NCBI GenBank assembly: GCA_001769385.1
Contig: MEPB01000033.1
Coordinates: forward strand, 46,048 to 110,047
Reading direction: 5' to 3'
DNA: 64,000 nt
DNA from: Bacteroidetes bacterium RIFCSPLOWO2_12_FULL_35_15
GTDB taxonomy: Bacteria > Bacteroidota > Bacteroidia > 2-12-FULL-35-15
Both the position numbers and the translations under genes were made by a program. Below, piece by piece: positions 1 through 8,070 of the stretch. The notes under the pieces are model-generated. The model ran no database searches. It had not been told where the DNA came from and saw nothing but the letters and a program-made list of their open reading frames with translations. Every line of letters starts with the position of its first letter. Within the stretch, counting starts at the first letter, position 1.

Positions 1-36
1 ACCCCTAAAGGGGTTTGGTATCAACCATACATTATT

Positions 37-99
37 TTTCTACCAATATATAGTCCCTCCGGGACTTTTAGCCCTGTTAAGGGCGAATATTGGTAGAAA
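37..99. repeat. Cruciform-type palindromic repeat
   Basis: A perfect 13-bp inverted repeat (TTTCTACCAATAT at 37-49, its complement at 87-99) encloses two smaller hairpins: AGTCCC/GGGACT (52-57, 61-66) and GCCCT/AGGGC (71-75, 80-84). The arrangement predicts a three-way structure in DNA or RNA. No protein is encoded in 1-340. A dispersed repeat is the likeliest identity, but no second complete copy is seen in this window. Confidence 0.6.
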
Positions 100-300
100 T
101 GAATAACCCTGTTCCTGCCAAGCCCATTTAGGGGCGACATATTATTTTGTTTTTGGAAGTTTTACCCCAGCTAAAAAAATCTGCTTTATACATTTCTGAG
201 CGAAAGGGAACCTTACAACTCCAGCAGAAGTTGATTTCGTTGTGTATGTATTTAAATTATAACACACTTTTGAAAACACAAAACAGGGGATCGTATCAAA

Positions 301-333
301 CAAAAATCCCTTGAAGATTTTACTTCAAGGGAT
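301..333 (-). terminator. Rho-independent terminator of tRNA-Cys
   Basis: An 11-bp perfect stem (ATCCCTTGAAG at 306-316 with its complement at 323-333) and a 6-nt loop are followed, reading the minus strand, by a short U tract. It lies 8 bases beyond the 3' end of the minus-strand tRNA-Cys. Confidence 0.8.
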
Positions 334-340
334 GCGATTG

Positions 341-411
341 AGGTCCCGAGCGGATTCGAACCGCTGTAGCAGCTTTTGCAGAGCTGAGCCTAGCCACTCG
401 GCCACAGGACC
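341..411 (-). tRNA. tRNA-Cys (anticodon GCA)
   Basis: Read on the minus strand this 71-nt segment folds as a cloverleaf: acceptor GGTCCTG-type stem closing with CGGGACC, D-arm, anticodon stem CAGCT/AGCTG around the loop CTGCAAA (anticodon GCA), and T-arm AGCGG/CCGCT with TTCGAAT. The discriminator base is T(U), as is usual for tRNA-Cys, and CCA is not encoded. A terminator follows and a TAnnTTTG element precedes it. Confidence 0.95.
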
Positions 412-431
412 TTTTGTATTTTTAAGTTTGG

Positions 432-439
432 CAAAGGTA
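432..439 (-). promoter_or_regulatory. -7 element for tRNA-Cys
   Basis: The minus strand reads TACCTTTG, an exact match to the Bacteroidota -7 consensus TAnnTTTG, 21 bases before the tRNA 5' end. No clear TTTG is found 19 bases further upstream, so only the -7 box is supported. Confidence 0.5.
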
Positions 440-447
440 ATAAATAT

Positions 448-642
448 TTATTTATTTGGAAGCTTAGCCGAAAATTGTGTTTCAAATGCTTTCAGACAGG
501 CCGGACACAAACAGTTATCATAATGTTCTTTTAAGTAGTTCAATGCTTCGATATTTAAATCTACCTGTTCGCACCAACAGCCTGTTTCTTCGTGCTTACA
601 GGTAAATAATTCTGCACATTTTGAACATTTTTTGACAGACAT
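448..642 (-). CDS. Cysteine-rich CWC-type small protein
   Basis: A 64-residue protein with nine cysteines: CSKC at 6-9, C15, CWC at 22-24, then CLCPAC at 44-49. The CWC triplet and spacing match the Cys_rich_CWC family, a small metal-binding-like family of unknown function. There is no signal peptide, so it is probably cytoplasmic. It lies directly downstream of folB with 1 base between the genes and is likely cotranscribed with it. The identification rests on the Cys pattern only. Confidence 0.75.
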   Translation of the reverse strand: MSVKKCSKCAELFTCKHEETGCWCEQVDLNIEALNYLKEHYDNCLCPACLKAFETQFSAKLPNK

Positions 643-643
643 T

Positions 644-994
644 TTATTCTGAAATAATAATACTTACCCTTTCTACATTACCATTCATAGGTGGATTAAG
701 TTTGATGATTTTTAAATCCACTTTTATCAATCCTCTTAATTCTTTTTTCAATTCGGTAATTATCCGTTTTCCCACGTGTTCAATTAACATCGAACGAATA
801 GCCATTTGTTTTTTCACGATATTGTAAACAACCACATAATCGATGGTCTTCGTCAGATCATCCGTTTCGGCTGCTTCCGAAAAATCAGTTTCCATAGTTA
901 CATCAACGATGTAATTGCCGCCAATCTTACCTTCTTCTTCCATGCAACCATGGTAGGCGTAAAGTTTTATTCCTTCTACAAGTATTTTATTCAT
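644..994 (-). CDS. folB: Dihydroneopterin aldolase
   Basis: FolB converts 7,8-dihydroneopterin to 6-hydroxymethyl-dihydropterin and glycolaldehyde in folate synthesis. The 116-residue length is normal for the family. The N-terminal VEGIKLYAYHGCMEEE carries the conserved A-YHGC-x-E-E motif with the catalytic-region Glu. YVVVYNIVKK and LIEHVGKRI match the mid and C-terminal helices, and the KLNPP segment near the end matches the substrate-binding strand. I chose the ATG at 992-994 rather than the one 42 bases upstream, because the extra 14 residues are not family-like. It sits between gltX and the CWC gene, all leftward. Confidence 0.88.
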   Translation of the reverse strand: MNKILVEGIKLYAYHGCMEEEGKIGGNYIVDVTMETDFSEAAETDDLTKTIDYVVVYNIVKKQMAIRSMLIEHVGKRIITELKKELRGLIKVDLKIIKLNPPMNGNVERVSIIISE

Positions 995-1069
995 GGTGCG
1001 AATTCGAAAGTCGGAAGTGTGATTTCGGAAATGCAATTCCGAATTTGAACTTCCGAATTCCGCCTTATA

Positions 1070-2617
1070 TTAATTTTTAATCGTTTCAATAGCAAAAGCC
1101 AATCGCTTCACTACTTCCTCTTTACCAAGTAACTCCACCATTTCAAATAACATCGGGCCACCGCCAACACCGCTCAAACAAACACGAAACAATTGCATTA
1201 CTTGTCCGGCTCCAATACCTGATTTTTCTGCTGTTGCTTTAAATGTTACTTCGGTTTCTGCTGCAGTAAATGTATTTAAATTTTTAAATGCTTCAGTTAC
1301 TTCTTTGATGAATCCGGCACTTTGCTCATTCCAACGTTTTTTAATTACATCCGCATCGAAAGTTGTTGGTGCAATAAAAAAATATTTTCCACCTTCCCAA
1401 AATTCGCTCACAAAATGTGCTTTTTCTTTTACTAATTTGCAAACACCTTGTAAATAGTGCGTAGAGAGTTGTGAATAATGAGATTCGCTAAGATTTTCTT
1501 TTAATACCGGTTTGAATAATTCTGCCAGTTCAGCATCTGGTTTCATCCTTAAATATTGCTGATTGAACCATTTTGTTTTTTCAGGATCGAATTTAGCACC
1601 CGATTTATTTACACGTTCAAAGGTAAATGCTGCTATCAATTCATCCAGAGTAAATAGCTCTTGTGTCGTCCCGGGATTCCATCCCAACATGGCCAACATA
1701 TTTATAAAAGCTTCCGGAAAAAACCCTGTTTCACGGTAACCTACATATTTTTCACCTGTACGTTCATCGTACCAATCAAGCGGGAACATGGGTATTCCGG
1801 ATTTATCCCGTTTAGAAAGTTTTCCATTCCCATCCGGTTTTAATATCAATGGCAAATGTGCTAACAATGGCATTTTATCTTCCATTCCTAAATAGCGATA
1901 GATCAACACATGTGATGGAGCTGATGGCAACCATTCCTCACCGCGTACAGCATGAGAAATTTCCATTTCGATATCATCTACGATATGCGCCAGATGATAG
2001 GTTGGCATTCCATCCGATTTCAATAAAACTTTATCATCTACTTGCGTAGAATTTACAACCACCCAACCACGAATAATATCATGAAAACGAATTTCTTCAT
2101 TACGTGGAACTTTTAATCGAATAACATAAGGTGTTCCGGCATCCATTAATTTTTTCACATCATCTTCCGACAAGGTTAAGGAATTTCGCATGTTTTGGCG
2201 TGATACCGAATTGTATTGAGGTGCGACTACTTTTGCTGCTTCCAAACGTTTACGCATAGCATCCAACTCTTCGGATGTATCAAATGCAACATACGCATGG
2301 CCACTGGCAATAAGCTGATCAGCATATTTTTTATAAATACCCAATTCTTTCCGTTCACTCTGACGATAGGGAGCATGCGGTCCGTCACCAAAACCAACCC
2401 CTTCGTTAGGTTCAATGCCGCACCATTTTAATGACTCAATGATATACTCTTCCGCGCCTTTAACATAGCGGGTTTGATCAGTGTCTTCGATACGTAAAAT
2501 AAAATCTCCCTTGTGCTTTTTTGCAAATAAATAACTAAACAATGCTGTACGCACACCACCCATATGTAAACCGCCTGTTGGACTTGGCGCAAAACGTAAA
2601 CGAACTCTTTTCTCCAT
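1070..2617 (-). CDS. gltX: Glutamate--tRNA ligase
   Basis: Class I aminoacyl-tRNA synthetase that charges tRNA-Glu in the cytoplasm. Of 515 residues, the first carry the nucleotide-binding signature FAPSPTGGLHMGG (HIGH equivalent at about residue 18). The second ATP-binding motif is KLSKR near residue 267, followed by the anticodon-binding domain. GVGGGPMLFEM near the C-terminus matches the Bacteroidota subtype, which is slightly longer than the roughly 470-residue E. coli enzyme. The start is supported by the TATCTTTG promoter element about 20 bases upstream. The divergent neighbour is an rRNA methyltransferase-like gene. Confidence 0.97.
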   Translation of the reverse strand: MEKRVRLRFAPSPTGGLHMGGVRTALFSYLFAKKHKGDFILRIEDTDQTRYVKGAEEYIIESLKWCGIEPNEGVGFGDGPHAPYRQSERKELGIYKKYADQLIASGHAYVAFDTSEELDAMRKRLEAAKVVAPQYNSVSRQNMRNSLTLSEDDVKKLMDAGTPYVIRLKVPRNEEIRFHDIIRGWVVVNSTQVDDKVLLKSDGMPTYHLAHIVDDIEMEISHAVRGEEWLPSAPSHVLIYRYLGMEDKMPLLAHLPLILKPDGNGKLSKRDKSGIPMFPLDWYDERTGEKYVGYRETGFFPEAFINMLAMLGWNPGTTQELFTLDELIAAFTFERVNKSGAKFDPEKTKWFNQQYLRMKPDAELAELFKPVLKENLSESHYSQLSTHYLQGVCKLVKEKAHFVSEFWEGGKYFFIAPTTFDADVIKKRWNEQSAGFIKEVTEAFKNLNTFTAAETEVTFKATAEKSGIGAGQVMQLFRVCLSGVGGGPMLFEMVELLGKEEVVKRLAFAIETIKN

Positions 2618-2636
2618 TTTTATTTTAATTGAGGTG

Positions 2637-2667
2637 CAAAGATAATTGAATTTGAAGATGTAACAAT
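2637..2667 (-). promoter_or_regulatory. Promoter of gltX
   Basis: The minus strand carries ATTG (3 of 4 matches to the -33 TTTG), a 19-base spacer and TATCTTTG (exact TAnnTTTG). This is the Bacteroidota housekeeping promoter layout, ending about 20 bases before the gltX ATG. Confidence 0.55.
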
Positions 2668-2697
2668 TTGAAAATTTGAAAATGAAATAAAATACGG

Positions 2698-2728
2698 CTT
2701 TAAACTGCTTATTTTATTAATACATTTG
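2698..2728 (+). promoter_or_regulatory. Promoter of the methyltransferase gene
   Basis: TACATTTG at 2721-2728 matches TAnnTTTG exactly, and a CTTT/TTTA stretch lies at the -33 distance. It is divergent from the gltX promoter. The downstream ATG at 2770 is 41 bases away. Confidence 0.5.
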
Positions 2729-2769
2729 CTATCACAATTTTCGGCATTTTCAAATTTTCACATTAAATC

Positions 2770-3681
2770 ATGGAATTACTTACACCACAAAATTTTACTG
2801 ATTACGAATTAATTGATGTCGGCCATTTTGAAAAGCTCGAACGATTTGGTCAATACATTACCATTCGTCCGGAACCACAAGCTGTTTGGGATAAAACGCT
2901 TAGCAATGCCGAATGGGAAAAATTGGCACATGTAAAATTTATTTCCCGTTCAAGCTCTTCAGGAGAATGGAAAAAATTAAAACCAATGCCCGATCAATGG
3001 AAGATTAGTTATCCTGTGGTCGGAAATCAAGAAACACAAATCTGTTTCCGTTTAGGATTAACTTCTTTTAAACATGTTGGAATATTTCCGGAACAAGCAA
3101 GTAATTGGGATTATATTTTCGAAACGATTAAAGCAATGAGCGCTGACTCATCTCCCTCTGGGGGAGGTCGGGAGGGGGGGCCGAAGGTATTGAATTTATT
3201 TGCCTATACCGGTGGGGCATCATTAGCAGCAAAAGCTGCCGGAGCTGATGTTACACATGTTGATTCGATAAAACAAGTTGTTAGCTGGAGTAAAGAAAAC
3301 ATGGATCTTTCCAACTTAACTAACATTCGTTGGGTGGTGGAAGATGCATTAAAATTTGTAAAACGTGAAGAGAAACGTGGCAACAAATACAATGGAATTA
3401 TACTTGATCCTCCTGCATTTGGGCACGGACCAAGTGGTGAAAAATGGAAGCTCGAAGACAATATCAACGAAATGATAAAAGGTGTTTTAAATTTATTGGA
3501 TGATAAAGAACACTTCTTAATTCTGAATGCATACTCATTAGGATTTTCATCCCTCATCATCGAAAATTTACTGAAAGAAAAAGCCGGAAAAAATTTACAT
3601 GTGGGCGAATTATACTTACAAGCAACCAAAGGAAGCAAGCTGCCGTTGGGTGTTTTCGGGAGGTTCAGGAATTTTTTATAA
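2770..3681 (+). CDS. Class I SAM-dependent (RlmI/RlmK-like) RNA methyltransferase
   Basis: A 303-residue Rossmann-fold methyltransferase. Motif I is LNLFAYTGGAS (about residue 141), the acidic loop is VTHVDSIKQ, and the catalytic-type motif IV is ILDPPAFGHGPSGE (about 213). This resembles the C-terminal half of RlmI and related 23S rRNA methyltransferases, with no N-terminal PUA domain evident. Residues about 126-140 (SSPSGGGREGG region) interrupt an otherwise conserved join before motif I. They are encoded by a GC-rich palindromic repeat, so they look like an in-frame repeat insertion. The last 20 codons are duplicated downstream of the DUF559 gene at 4296-4358. Substrate specificity cannot be read from the sequence. 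Confidence 0.82.
   Translation: MELLTPQNFTDYELIDVGHFEKLERFGQYITIRPEPQAVWDKTLSNAEWEKLAHVKFISRSSSSGEWKKLKPMPDQWKISYPVVGNQETQICFRLGLTSFKHVGIFPEQASNWDYIFETIKAMSADSSPSGGGREGGPKVLNLFAYTGGASLAAKAAGADVTHVDSIKQVVSWSKENMDLSNLTNIRWVVEDALKFVKREEKRGNKYNGIILDPPAFGHGPSGEKWKLEDNINEMIKGVLNLLDDKEHFLILNAYSLGFSSLIIENLLKEKAGKNLHVGELYLQATKGSKLPLGVFGRFRNFL
3151..3182. repeat. GC-rich palindromic repeat inside a CDS
   Basis: CTCCCTCTGGGGGAGG followed by TCGGGAGGGGGG: a CCTC/GAGG hairpin plus a G-rich second half. It has the same layout as copies at 3736, 3811, 4239, 42066 and others in this window. It is in frame within the methyltransferase and adds about 14 residues. Confidence 0.7.
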
Positions 3682-3735
3682 AGCCTACTAATTTAACTTG
3701 TTCATTCAGTTACCCGAATGATAGTTTGTACGCTG

Positions 3736-3765
3736 TCCCCCTCTTGAGGGGGATTAAGGGGGAGG
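3736..3765. repeat. GC-rich palindromic repeat
   Basis: CCCCCTCTTGAGGGGG hairpin (7-bp stem) followed by ATTAAGGGGGAGG. It belongs to the family seen at 3151 and sits between the methyltransferase stop and the DUF559 gene. Confidence 0.7.
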
Positions 3766-3810
3766 CATCACGAATTAAACTCTCTGCTAATAAATATTGA
3801 AAATAAACAA

Positions 3811-3841
3811 AACCTCCCCCTGCCCCCTCGGAGAGGGGGAC
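3811..3841. repeat. GC-rich palindromic repeat
   Basis: AACCTCCCCCTGCCCCCTCGG followed by AGAGGGGG: a reverse-orientation copy of the same repeat. It ends 6 bases before the chosen DUF559 start codon and can be translated as an extension (CPLGEG-like), which I treat as spurious. Confidence 0.7.
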
Positions 3842-3847
3842 AAAAAA

Positions 3848-4282
3848 ATGAAAGCAACAAAAGAAAACCATAATTTATATAACAGAACACTTCAGCCATT
3901 TGCACACGAAAATCGTTACCAAATGACTAAAGCAGAAGCTTGTTTGTGGAAATATGTGTTAAGGGCAAAAATGATGTGTGGTTATACATTTAACCGGCAA
4001 CGTCCTGTTTTAAATTACATTGCCGACTTTATGTCTAAAGAATTAAAATTAATAATTGAGGTTGATGGATACTCTCATACGTTGGATGAAGTGATTGAAA
4101 AGGATATTATTAAACAAAGAAATTTGGAAAATGCAGGATTTAAAGTAGTCCGATTTTCGGATGAAGAGGTATTGAAAAGAATCGAAGATGTGAGAAGATC
4201 ACTGGAGATAATAATAGAAGAATTAAAAAAGCTGGATAACCTCCCCTGCCCCCTCCAGATGGGGATAAAAGAAGGGGGATGA
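3848..4282 (+). CDS. DUF559 (Vsr-like fold) endonuclease-domain protein
   Basis: A 144-residue protein of the DUF559 family, related to very-short-patch-repair and restriction endonuclease-like folds. Visible features are YNRTLQPFAHENR near the N-terminus, EACLWKYVLRAK, FNRQRPVLNYIADF (core QxPI-type strand), IIEVDGYSH with the catalytic-type E-V-D, and VVRFSDEEVL. The ATG at 3848 is preferred over an in-frame upstream ATG (3797), because the additional residues derive from a palindromic repeat. The last roughly 12 residues (LPCPLQMG region) also come from a repeat copy. It is flanked by three repeat copies and a duplicated methyltransferase tail, which is unusual for a housekeeping gene. The DNA target is unknown. 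Confidence 0.8.
   Translation: MKATKENHNLYNRTLQPFAHENRYQMTKAEACLWKYVLRAKMMCGYTFNRQRPVLNYIADFMSKELKLIIEVDGYSHTLDEVIEKDIIKQRNLENAGFKVVRFSDEEVLKRIEDVRRSLEIIIEELKKLDNLPCPLQMGIKEGG
4239..4279. repeat. GC-rich palindromic repeat overlapping the DUF559 3' end
   Basis: CCTCCCCTGCCCCCTCCAGA followed by TGGGGATAAAAGAAGGGGG. It supplies the final codons and stop region of the DUF559 gene. Confidence 0.65.
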
Positions 4283-4295
4283 TGACGCTGGTAAA

Positions 4296-4358
4296 ATGAG
4301 AGCTACCAAAAGAAGTAAACGGCCACTTGGTGTTTTCGGGAGGTTCAAAAACTTTTAA
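4296..4358 (+). pseudogene. Duplicate 3' tail of the methyltransferase gene
   Basis: ATG at 4296 begins a 20-codon frame ending ATKRSKRPLGVFGRFKNF. The intact methyltransferase ends ATKGSKLPLGVFGRFRNFL. The DNA copies (3621-3681 and 4301-4358) align without gaps and share an unbroken 18-base run around TGTTTTCGGGAGGTTCA. This is a remnant or replacement copy of the target gene end on the far side of the DUF559 insertion, not an independent gene. Confidence 0.75.
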
Positions 4359-4703
4359 TTATTTTTTCTTAACAGCCGTTTTCGCTGGTGTTTTTTTGAT
4401 TGGCGCTTTTTTAGTTCCGCCCTTGGCGATAACAGTATATGGATAATTCATGCGAACAAATTGCGTGAACTGAGCCTTAGTGGCATGTGCAGCAACCTCC
4501 GCCCCTTTTGTTTTATCAACCGAGATCATTTTTGAAAACTGTCCTATCTCCTGCATGGAGTTTACCTTGAATTTAAAATAAACAACATTGTTTGTTTTAA
4601 ATAACTTGTTAATGGCTTGCAACTGTTGCGGTGACTGCGCCAAACCCTTCGTTGAAAAAAAGAAGAATGCAACGATGACAAGTAATGAGAATGTTTTTTT
4701 CAT
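4359..4703 (-). CDS. Secreted stand-alone homologue of the carboxypeptidase propeptide
   Basis: A 114-residue protein with signal peptide (residues 1-22, MKKTF then a hydrophobic run, cleavage near GLAQS) and a Lys/Pro/Thr-rich tail (KKAPIKKTPAK region). The mature part, LNKLFKTNNVVYFKFKV through MNYPYTVI, aligns end to end with residues 34-93 of the adjacent carboxypeptidase precursor (VDKLFKKHGEVYFKFSI through LNYQYTIL). It therefore looks like a free copy of that N-terminal propeptide. The upstream gene ends 13 bases away, so the two are probably one operon. A protease inhibitor or folding-helper role is plausible but inferred. Confidence 0.72.
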   Translation of the reverse strand: MKKTFSLLVIVAFFFFSTKGLAQSPQQLQAINKLFKTNNVVYFKFKVNSMQEIGQFSKMISVDKTKGAEVAAHATKAQFTQFVRMNYPYTVIAKGGTKKAPIKKTPAKTAVKKK

Positions 4704-4716
4704 TGAAAGTTTTAAT

Positions 4717-7700
4717 TTAATTCCCCTTTTTCTGAACGATCATTTTTTGAATTTTAGTATCTCTGTCAGAAGATATTTTCAAAAAATAAATTCCATTTTC
4801 AAAATTCATAGCTCTGATATGTATGATTTTGTTTGTTGTTGTTTCTGAATACACATTCTGCCCCAACACCGAAAAAAGTTCAACAAGCGTTTCTGCATTG
4901 TTAAAATTTTTGAGTTCAACAGTAAAATCACCTTTGTTCGGATTCGGATAAATTGAAAAAGAAAAGGCATCATTTTCCTCAACACCTGTAATAACAATAA
5001 GATTAGAAGAATCAGAACTGCACCCATTAGCATCGGTAACGATCACAAAATAATTGTCGTTTTGTGTAGGCGTATAACTCTGTCCTGTTTCACCCAAAAT
5101 AATCCCTGATCCATCGTACCATTGGTTTCCGGTTGCTGCACTGGAAGTTAGCGTGGCACCGGACAGTGTAATAACCGGAGTTGATGGCAAAGGGTTTATT
5201 ATTACTGAAAGCGAATTGGATGTCTCCGGATTATTTAATGCACAACTATTTGAAGAATTAATTATGCAGGTAACAACATCTCCAGTAATTAATGCTGAAC
5301 TGGAAAAAGTAGAACTGTTTGTTCCTGCATTACTTCCATTTACCTGCCATTGATAGCTTGGCGCTGTTCCTCCATTTGAAGCATTTGCAGTAAATGTTGC
5401 TATTGAACCGACACAAAAACCTGATGAAGGAACAGCAATACTTGCGCCTACATTTGTTCCCGGGTTAATGGTTGCGGTTACCGGAACTAACACACTTGTG
5501 CACCCTTGTTTGATTTCCCAATCATAGAAATAATAGTAATAAGCTAAATTATTTGCGCTGTTTCCTGTTATGGAAACAATTCCGGCAAGAGAATAAGGAT
5601 AAGATGCTCCCGCAGAATTTCTATACATATTATTATTTCCTGCAACACCTAATTGCAGATCAACACCAACCGGCACATTAAAATTTAAGGTGATCCGATT
5701 TTGTCCGGAAGGAACATTAATAAGAGCAGATTGTAAAACTGTTCCTGCATTGTTACGCAATTCGATCGTTCTGTTTCCCGCTGTATTTGCATTTACCCAT
5801 ACCGAAACAAGAGTAAATGCACTACTTGAAGTAAATTCTAAATAATGATATGTACCTGCAGTAAAATATCCTCCTGCACCAATACTGCTATTTAAGGCTC
5901 CGACATATTGTGAACCTGCTCCGGCATCACTCTCAACATAATAAGTTGTACTTGATGAAAGTGTTGGTGTTGTATAAGATGTTCCTGTGTTTACTAAATT
6001 TCCCGCAGTCGCAGCATCATACCAATTTAATGTTCCGCTGCCGGAGGCTGTTAAAACTACAGAAGCCGGGCCACAACCCGGTGCTGTTGCCGACTGAACA
6101 ATGGGCGCATTAACAACTGTTACTGTAACATAATTTGTTTTTATTAATGAATCAGCACCAGCGCAATTCGTTACTTTTAATTGTATGGTATAGGTTCCGC
6201 TGGAAGTGTAAACATGCGTAGGGTTTTGTTGAATGGAGGTAACACCATCACCAAAAGTCCAGAGCCAGGAAGTGGAACTGCCACTAAGGTCTGTAAAACC
6301 AACTGTTCCACCACATGCGCTTGTAATTGAGGCAGTAAAATTCGAGACCGGTGAAATGGGATTTAAACTGATATTTTGTATCGTGGCATTTCCATCCGTT
6401 ACAACAATATTGTTTATTGTTTGCGATTGATAACCGGCGGCAGAATAAGTGACATTGTATGTCCCCTGATAAATAGGACGATGATAGTTTCCAACGGGCA
6501 ATGCAGAAAAAACATGGGAACTGTCAAAATCATGCCCGCTAATAAACACTTTTGCTTTTATGGGCTGATTGGTACATGCATCTTTTATTGTTCCGCGTAT
6601 GCCATGTAATGCTTCTTCCATATAATTCAGCCAGGATCTGTAGTTATCATTCCAATTTGTTAGAAGATCGGATGTAGGTGTTAGTTTTATATCCGACAAT
6701 TCCAATGTAAACTCCCTGCAATGTTTATAATAATTCATATAATCCTGTCGCCCTCCGGTTACTTGATACCATGCAAAGCCATTCGTAATTCCGCTCGGAG
6801 TTACACTTGTAAAATATCCTGCCGGAGCGTTTGCCATGGCAGTATCAGCATACTTTGAGGATTCGCGCACCCACCAATTATCATCAGCTGGTAATTGCGC
6901 CCAGGTATCCCAAGGGTAATTTACTACCTCTGCACCACCATGAAAATTTGCTGCCATCACAAAATTCATTGTGTCGGCAAAAGCCATGAAAGCTTGAGTT
7001 TCGGGCTGCCATGCATTTCCATCCGGATGAGGACCGGCTTGTGGATCGGGGTAATTGCGATTCAGGTCGATATTATTTCCATTAAAACGTGTTGCTCCGT
7101 TTACCGTAGCATCACCTGCGGCATAAGTACCGTCAGGATTTGCAAGCGGACATATCCAGATCTCCATATTGTTCACCAGATTGGTAACTCGCGAATCGAT
7201 ACCATAATTTGTCAATAAAAAATCAATGTAATGCAACATACCAATGTACCCAGCAGTTTCATCCCCATGCATGGTGGAAGAGTATAGAAATTGCGGCTCA
7301 TTTTCTTTTGCATTTATATTGTCAGAAATTTTTAACAGCATCAATTTTCTCCCACTTGGCAAAGTTGAAATGGTAATCAGCTTGCAAATACCCGGATGAT
7401 CAATTACAAACTGATTCATGATCGTTTCGTAATTTGGATAGGTTGGATATGTATTCCAGATAGTTTGCACCTGAGTTAAACTTTTCCCTTTTCCCATCTT
7501 TACTTTATTCAATGAACTTGGAGGAGGTAAAATAGTATATTGATAATTCAGGACAATAAACTTTGTAAAGCCACTTTTATTGGCATATGCAACTACTTCA
7601 TTGTTTTTTACATTGTCGATCGAAATAATTTTGGTGAGACTATTTATTTCTGCTTTGGAAGTGATGCTGAATTTAAAATATACTTCCCCGTGTTTTTTAA

Positions 7701-7809
7701 AAAGCTTGTCAACTGTTTTTTGCTGACTTTTAGTAAGTGTTTGAGAGTTTGCTTCGATTGAACACAGTAACATCGAAAATGCAAATAAGAGAGAGAGAGC
7801 TTTCTTCAT
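4717..7809 (-). CDS. Secreted M14 zinc carboxypeptidase with T9SS sorting domain
   Basis: A 1030-residue exported metallocarboxypeptidase. The order is signal peptide (1-22), propeptide-like domain (25-95), then the M14 catalytic domain (about 110-400). Zinc ligands are H181/E184 (MHGDETAG) and H290 (NFHGG). Substrate residues N250-R251 lie in DLNRNYPD, and the catalytic Glu is about E370 (FTLELSD). A carboxypeptidase-regulatory-like beta domain (about 400-480), a PKD domain (WTFGDG, about 520), Ig-like modules and a C-terminal T9SS type A domain (YPNPNKGDF near 950) follow. It probably acts at the cell surface or extracellularly on peptides. The adjacent small gene repeats the propeptide. 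Confidence 0.92.
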   Translation of the reverse strand: MKKALSLLFAFSMLLCSIEANSQTLTKSQQKTVDKLFKKHGEVYFKFSITSKAEINSLTKIISIDNVKNNEVVAYANKSGFTKFIVLNYQYTILPPPSSLNKVKMGKGKSLTQVQTIWNTYPTYPNYETIMNQFVIDHPGICKLITISTLPSGRKLMLLKISDNINAKENEPQFLYSSTMHGDETAGYIGMLHYIDFLLTNYGIDSRVTNLVNNMEIWICPLANPDGTYAAGDATVNGATRFNGNNIDLNRNYPDPQAGPHPDGNAWQPETQAFMAFADTMNFVMAANFHGGAEVVNYPWDTWAQLPADDNWWVRESSKYADTAMANAPAGYFTSVTPSGITNGFAWYQVTGGRQDYMNYYKHCREFTLELSDIKLTPTSDLLTNWNDNYRSWLNYMEEALHGIRGTIKDACTNQPIKAKVFISGHDFDSSHVFSALPVGNYHRPIYQGTYNVTYSAAGYQSQTINNIVVTDGNATIQNISLNPISPVSNFTASITSACGGTVGFTDLSGSSTSWLWTFGDGVTSIQQNPTHVYTSSGTYTIQLKVTNCAGADSLIKTNYVTVTVVNAPIVQSATAPGCGPASVVLTASGSGTLNWYDAATAGNLVNTGTSYTTPTLSSSTTYYVESDAGAGSQYVGALNSSIGAGGYFTAGTYHYLEFTSSSAFTLVSVWVNANTAGNRTIELRNNAGTVLQSALINVPSGQNRITLNFNVPVGVDLQLGVAGNNNMYRNSAGASYPYSLAGIVSITGNSANNLAYYYYFYDWEIKQGCTSVLVPVTATINPGTNVGASIAVPSSGFCVGSIATFTANASNGGTAPSYQWQVNGSNAGTNSSTFSSSALITGDVVTCIINSSNSCALNNPETSNSLSVIINPLPSTPVITLSGATLTSSAATGNQWYDGSGIILGETGQSYTPTQNDNYFVIVTDANGCSSDSSNLIVITGVEENDAFSFSIYPNPNKGDFTVELKNFNNAETLVELFSVLGQNVYSETTTNKIIHIRAMNFENGIYFLKISSDRDTKIQKMIVQKKGN

Positions 7810-8070
7810 TGAAAAATAATTTTAATGGAAGGTAAATGAAATATTTTTAAAATCCAATAATTAAGACCAGTTAAGGTTTTGTTCGTTTAGATTCTAAAAA
7901 TGATTAGCCGAATTTTTTAAAAAGAATTCTTCGCGGCTGTGGACCCTGTATATTTTTTTGCCGCAGATTCGCAGATTATGTTTTTATCTTTAAAACGATT
8001 CTTGATTTAATGCGCTGTTCGTGGTTAATTATTAAAGACACTGATAGAGAAACAAATCATTTTACGATTC

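Larger units (their letters stand above)
3682..4301 (+). mobile_element. DUF559 insertion at a gene 3' end
   Basis: This segment lies between the true 3' end of the methyltransferase gene and a diverged second copy of that same 3' end (4296-4358). It carries one endonuclease-like gene and three GC-rich palindromic repeats (3736, 3811, 4239). The arrangement suggests insertion of a unit that restored or duplicated the end of its target gene. The boundaries are approximate and mobility is inferred only. Confidence 0.5.

Noticed and set aside
3204..3638. Minus-strand frame of 144 codons
   Set aside because: Antisense to the methyltransferase coding sequence; no coding features.
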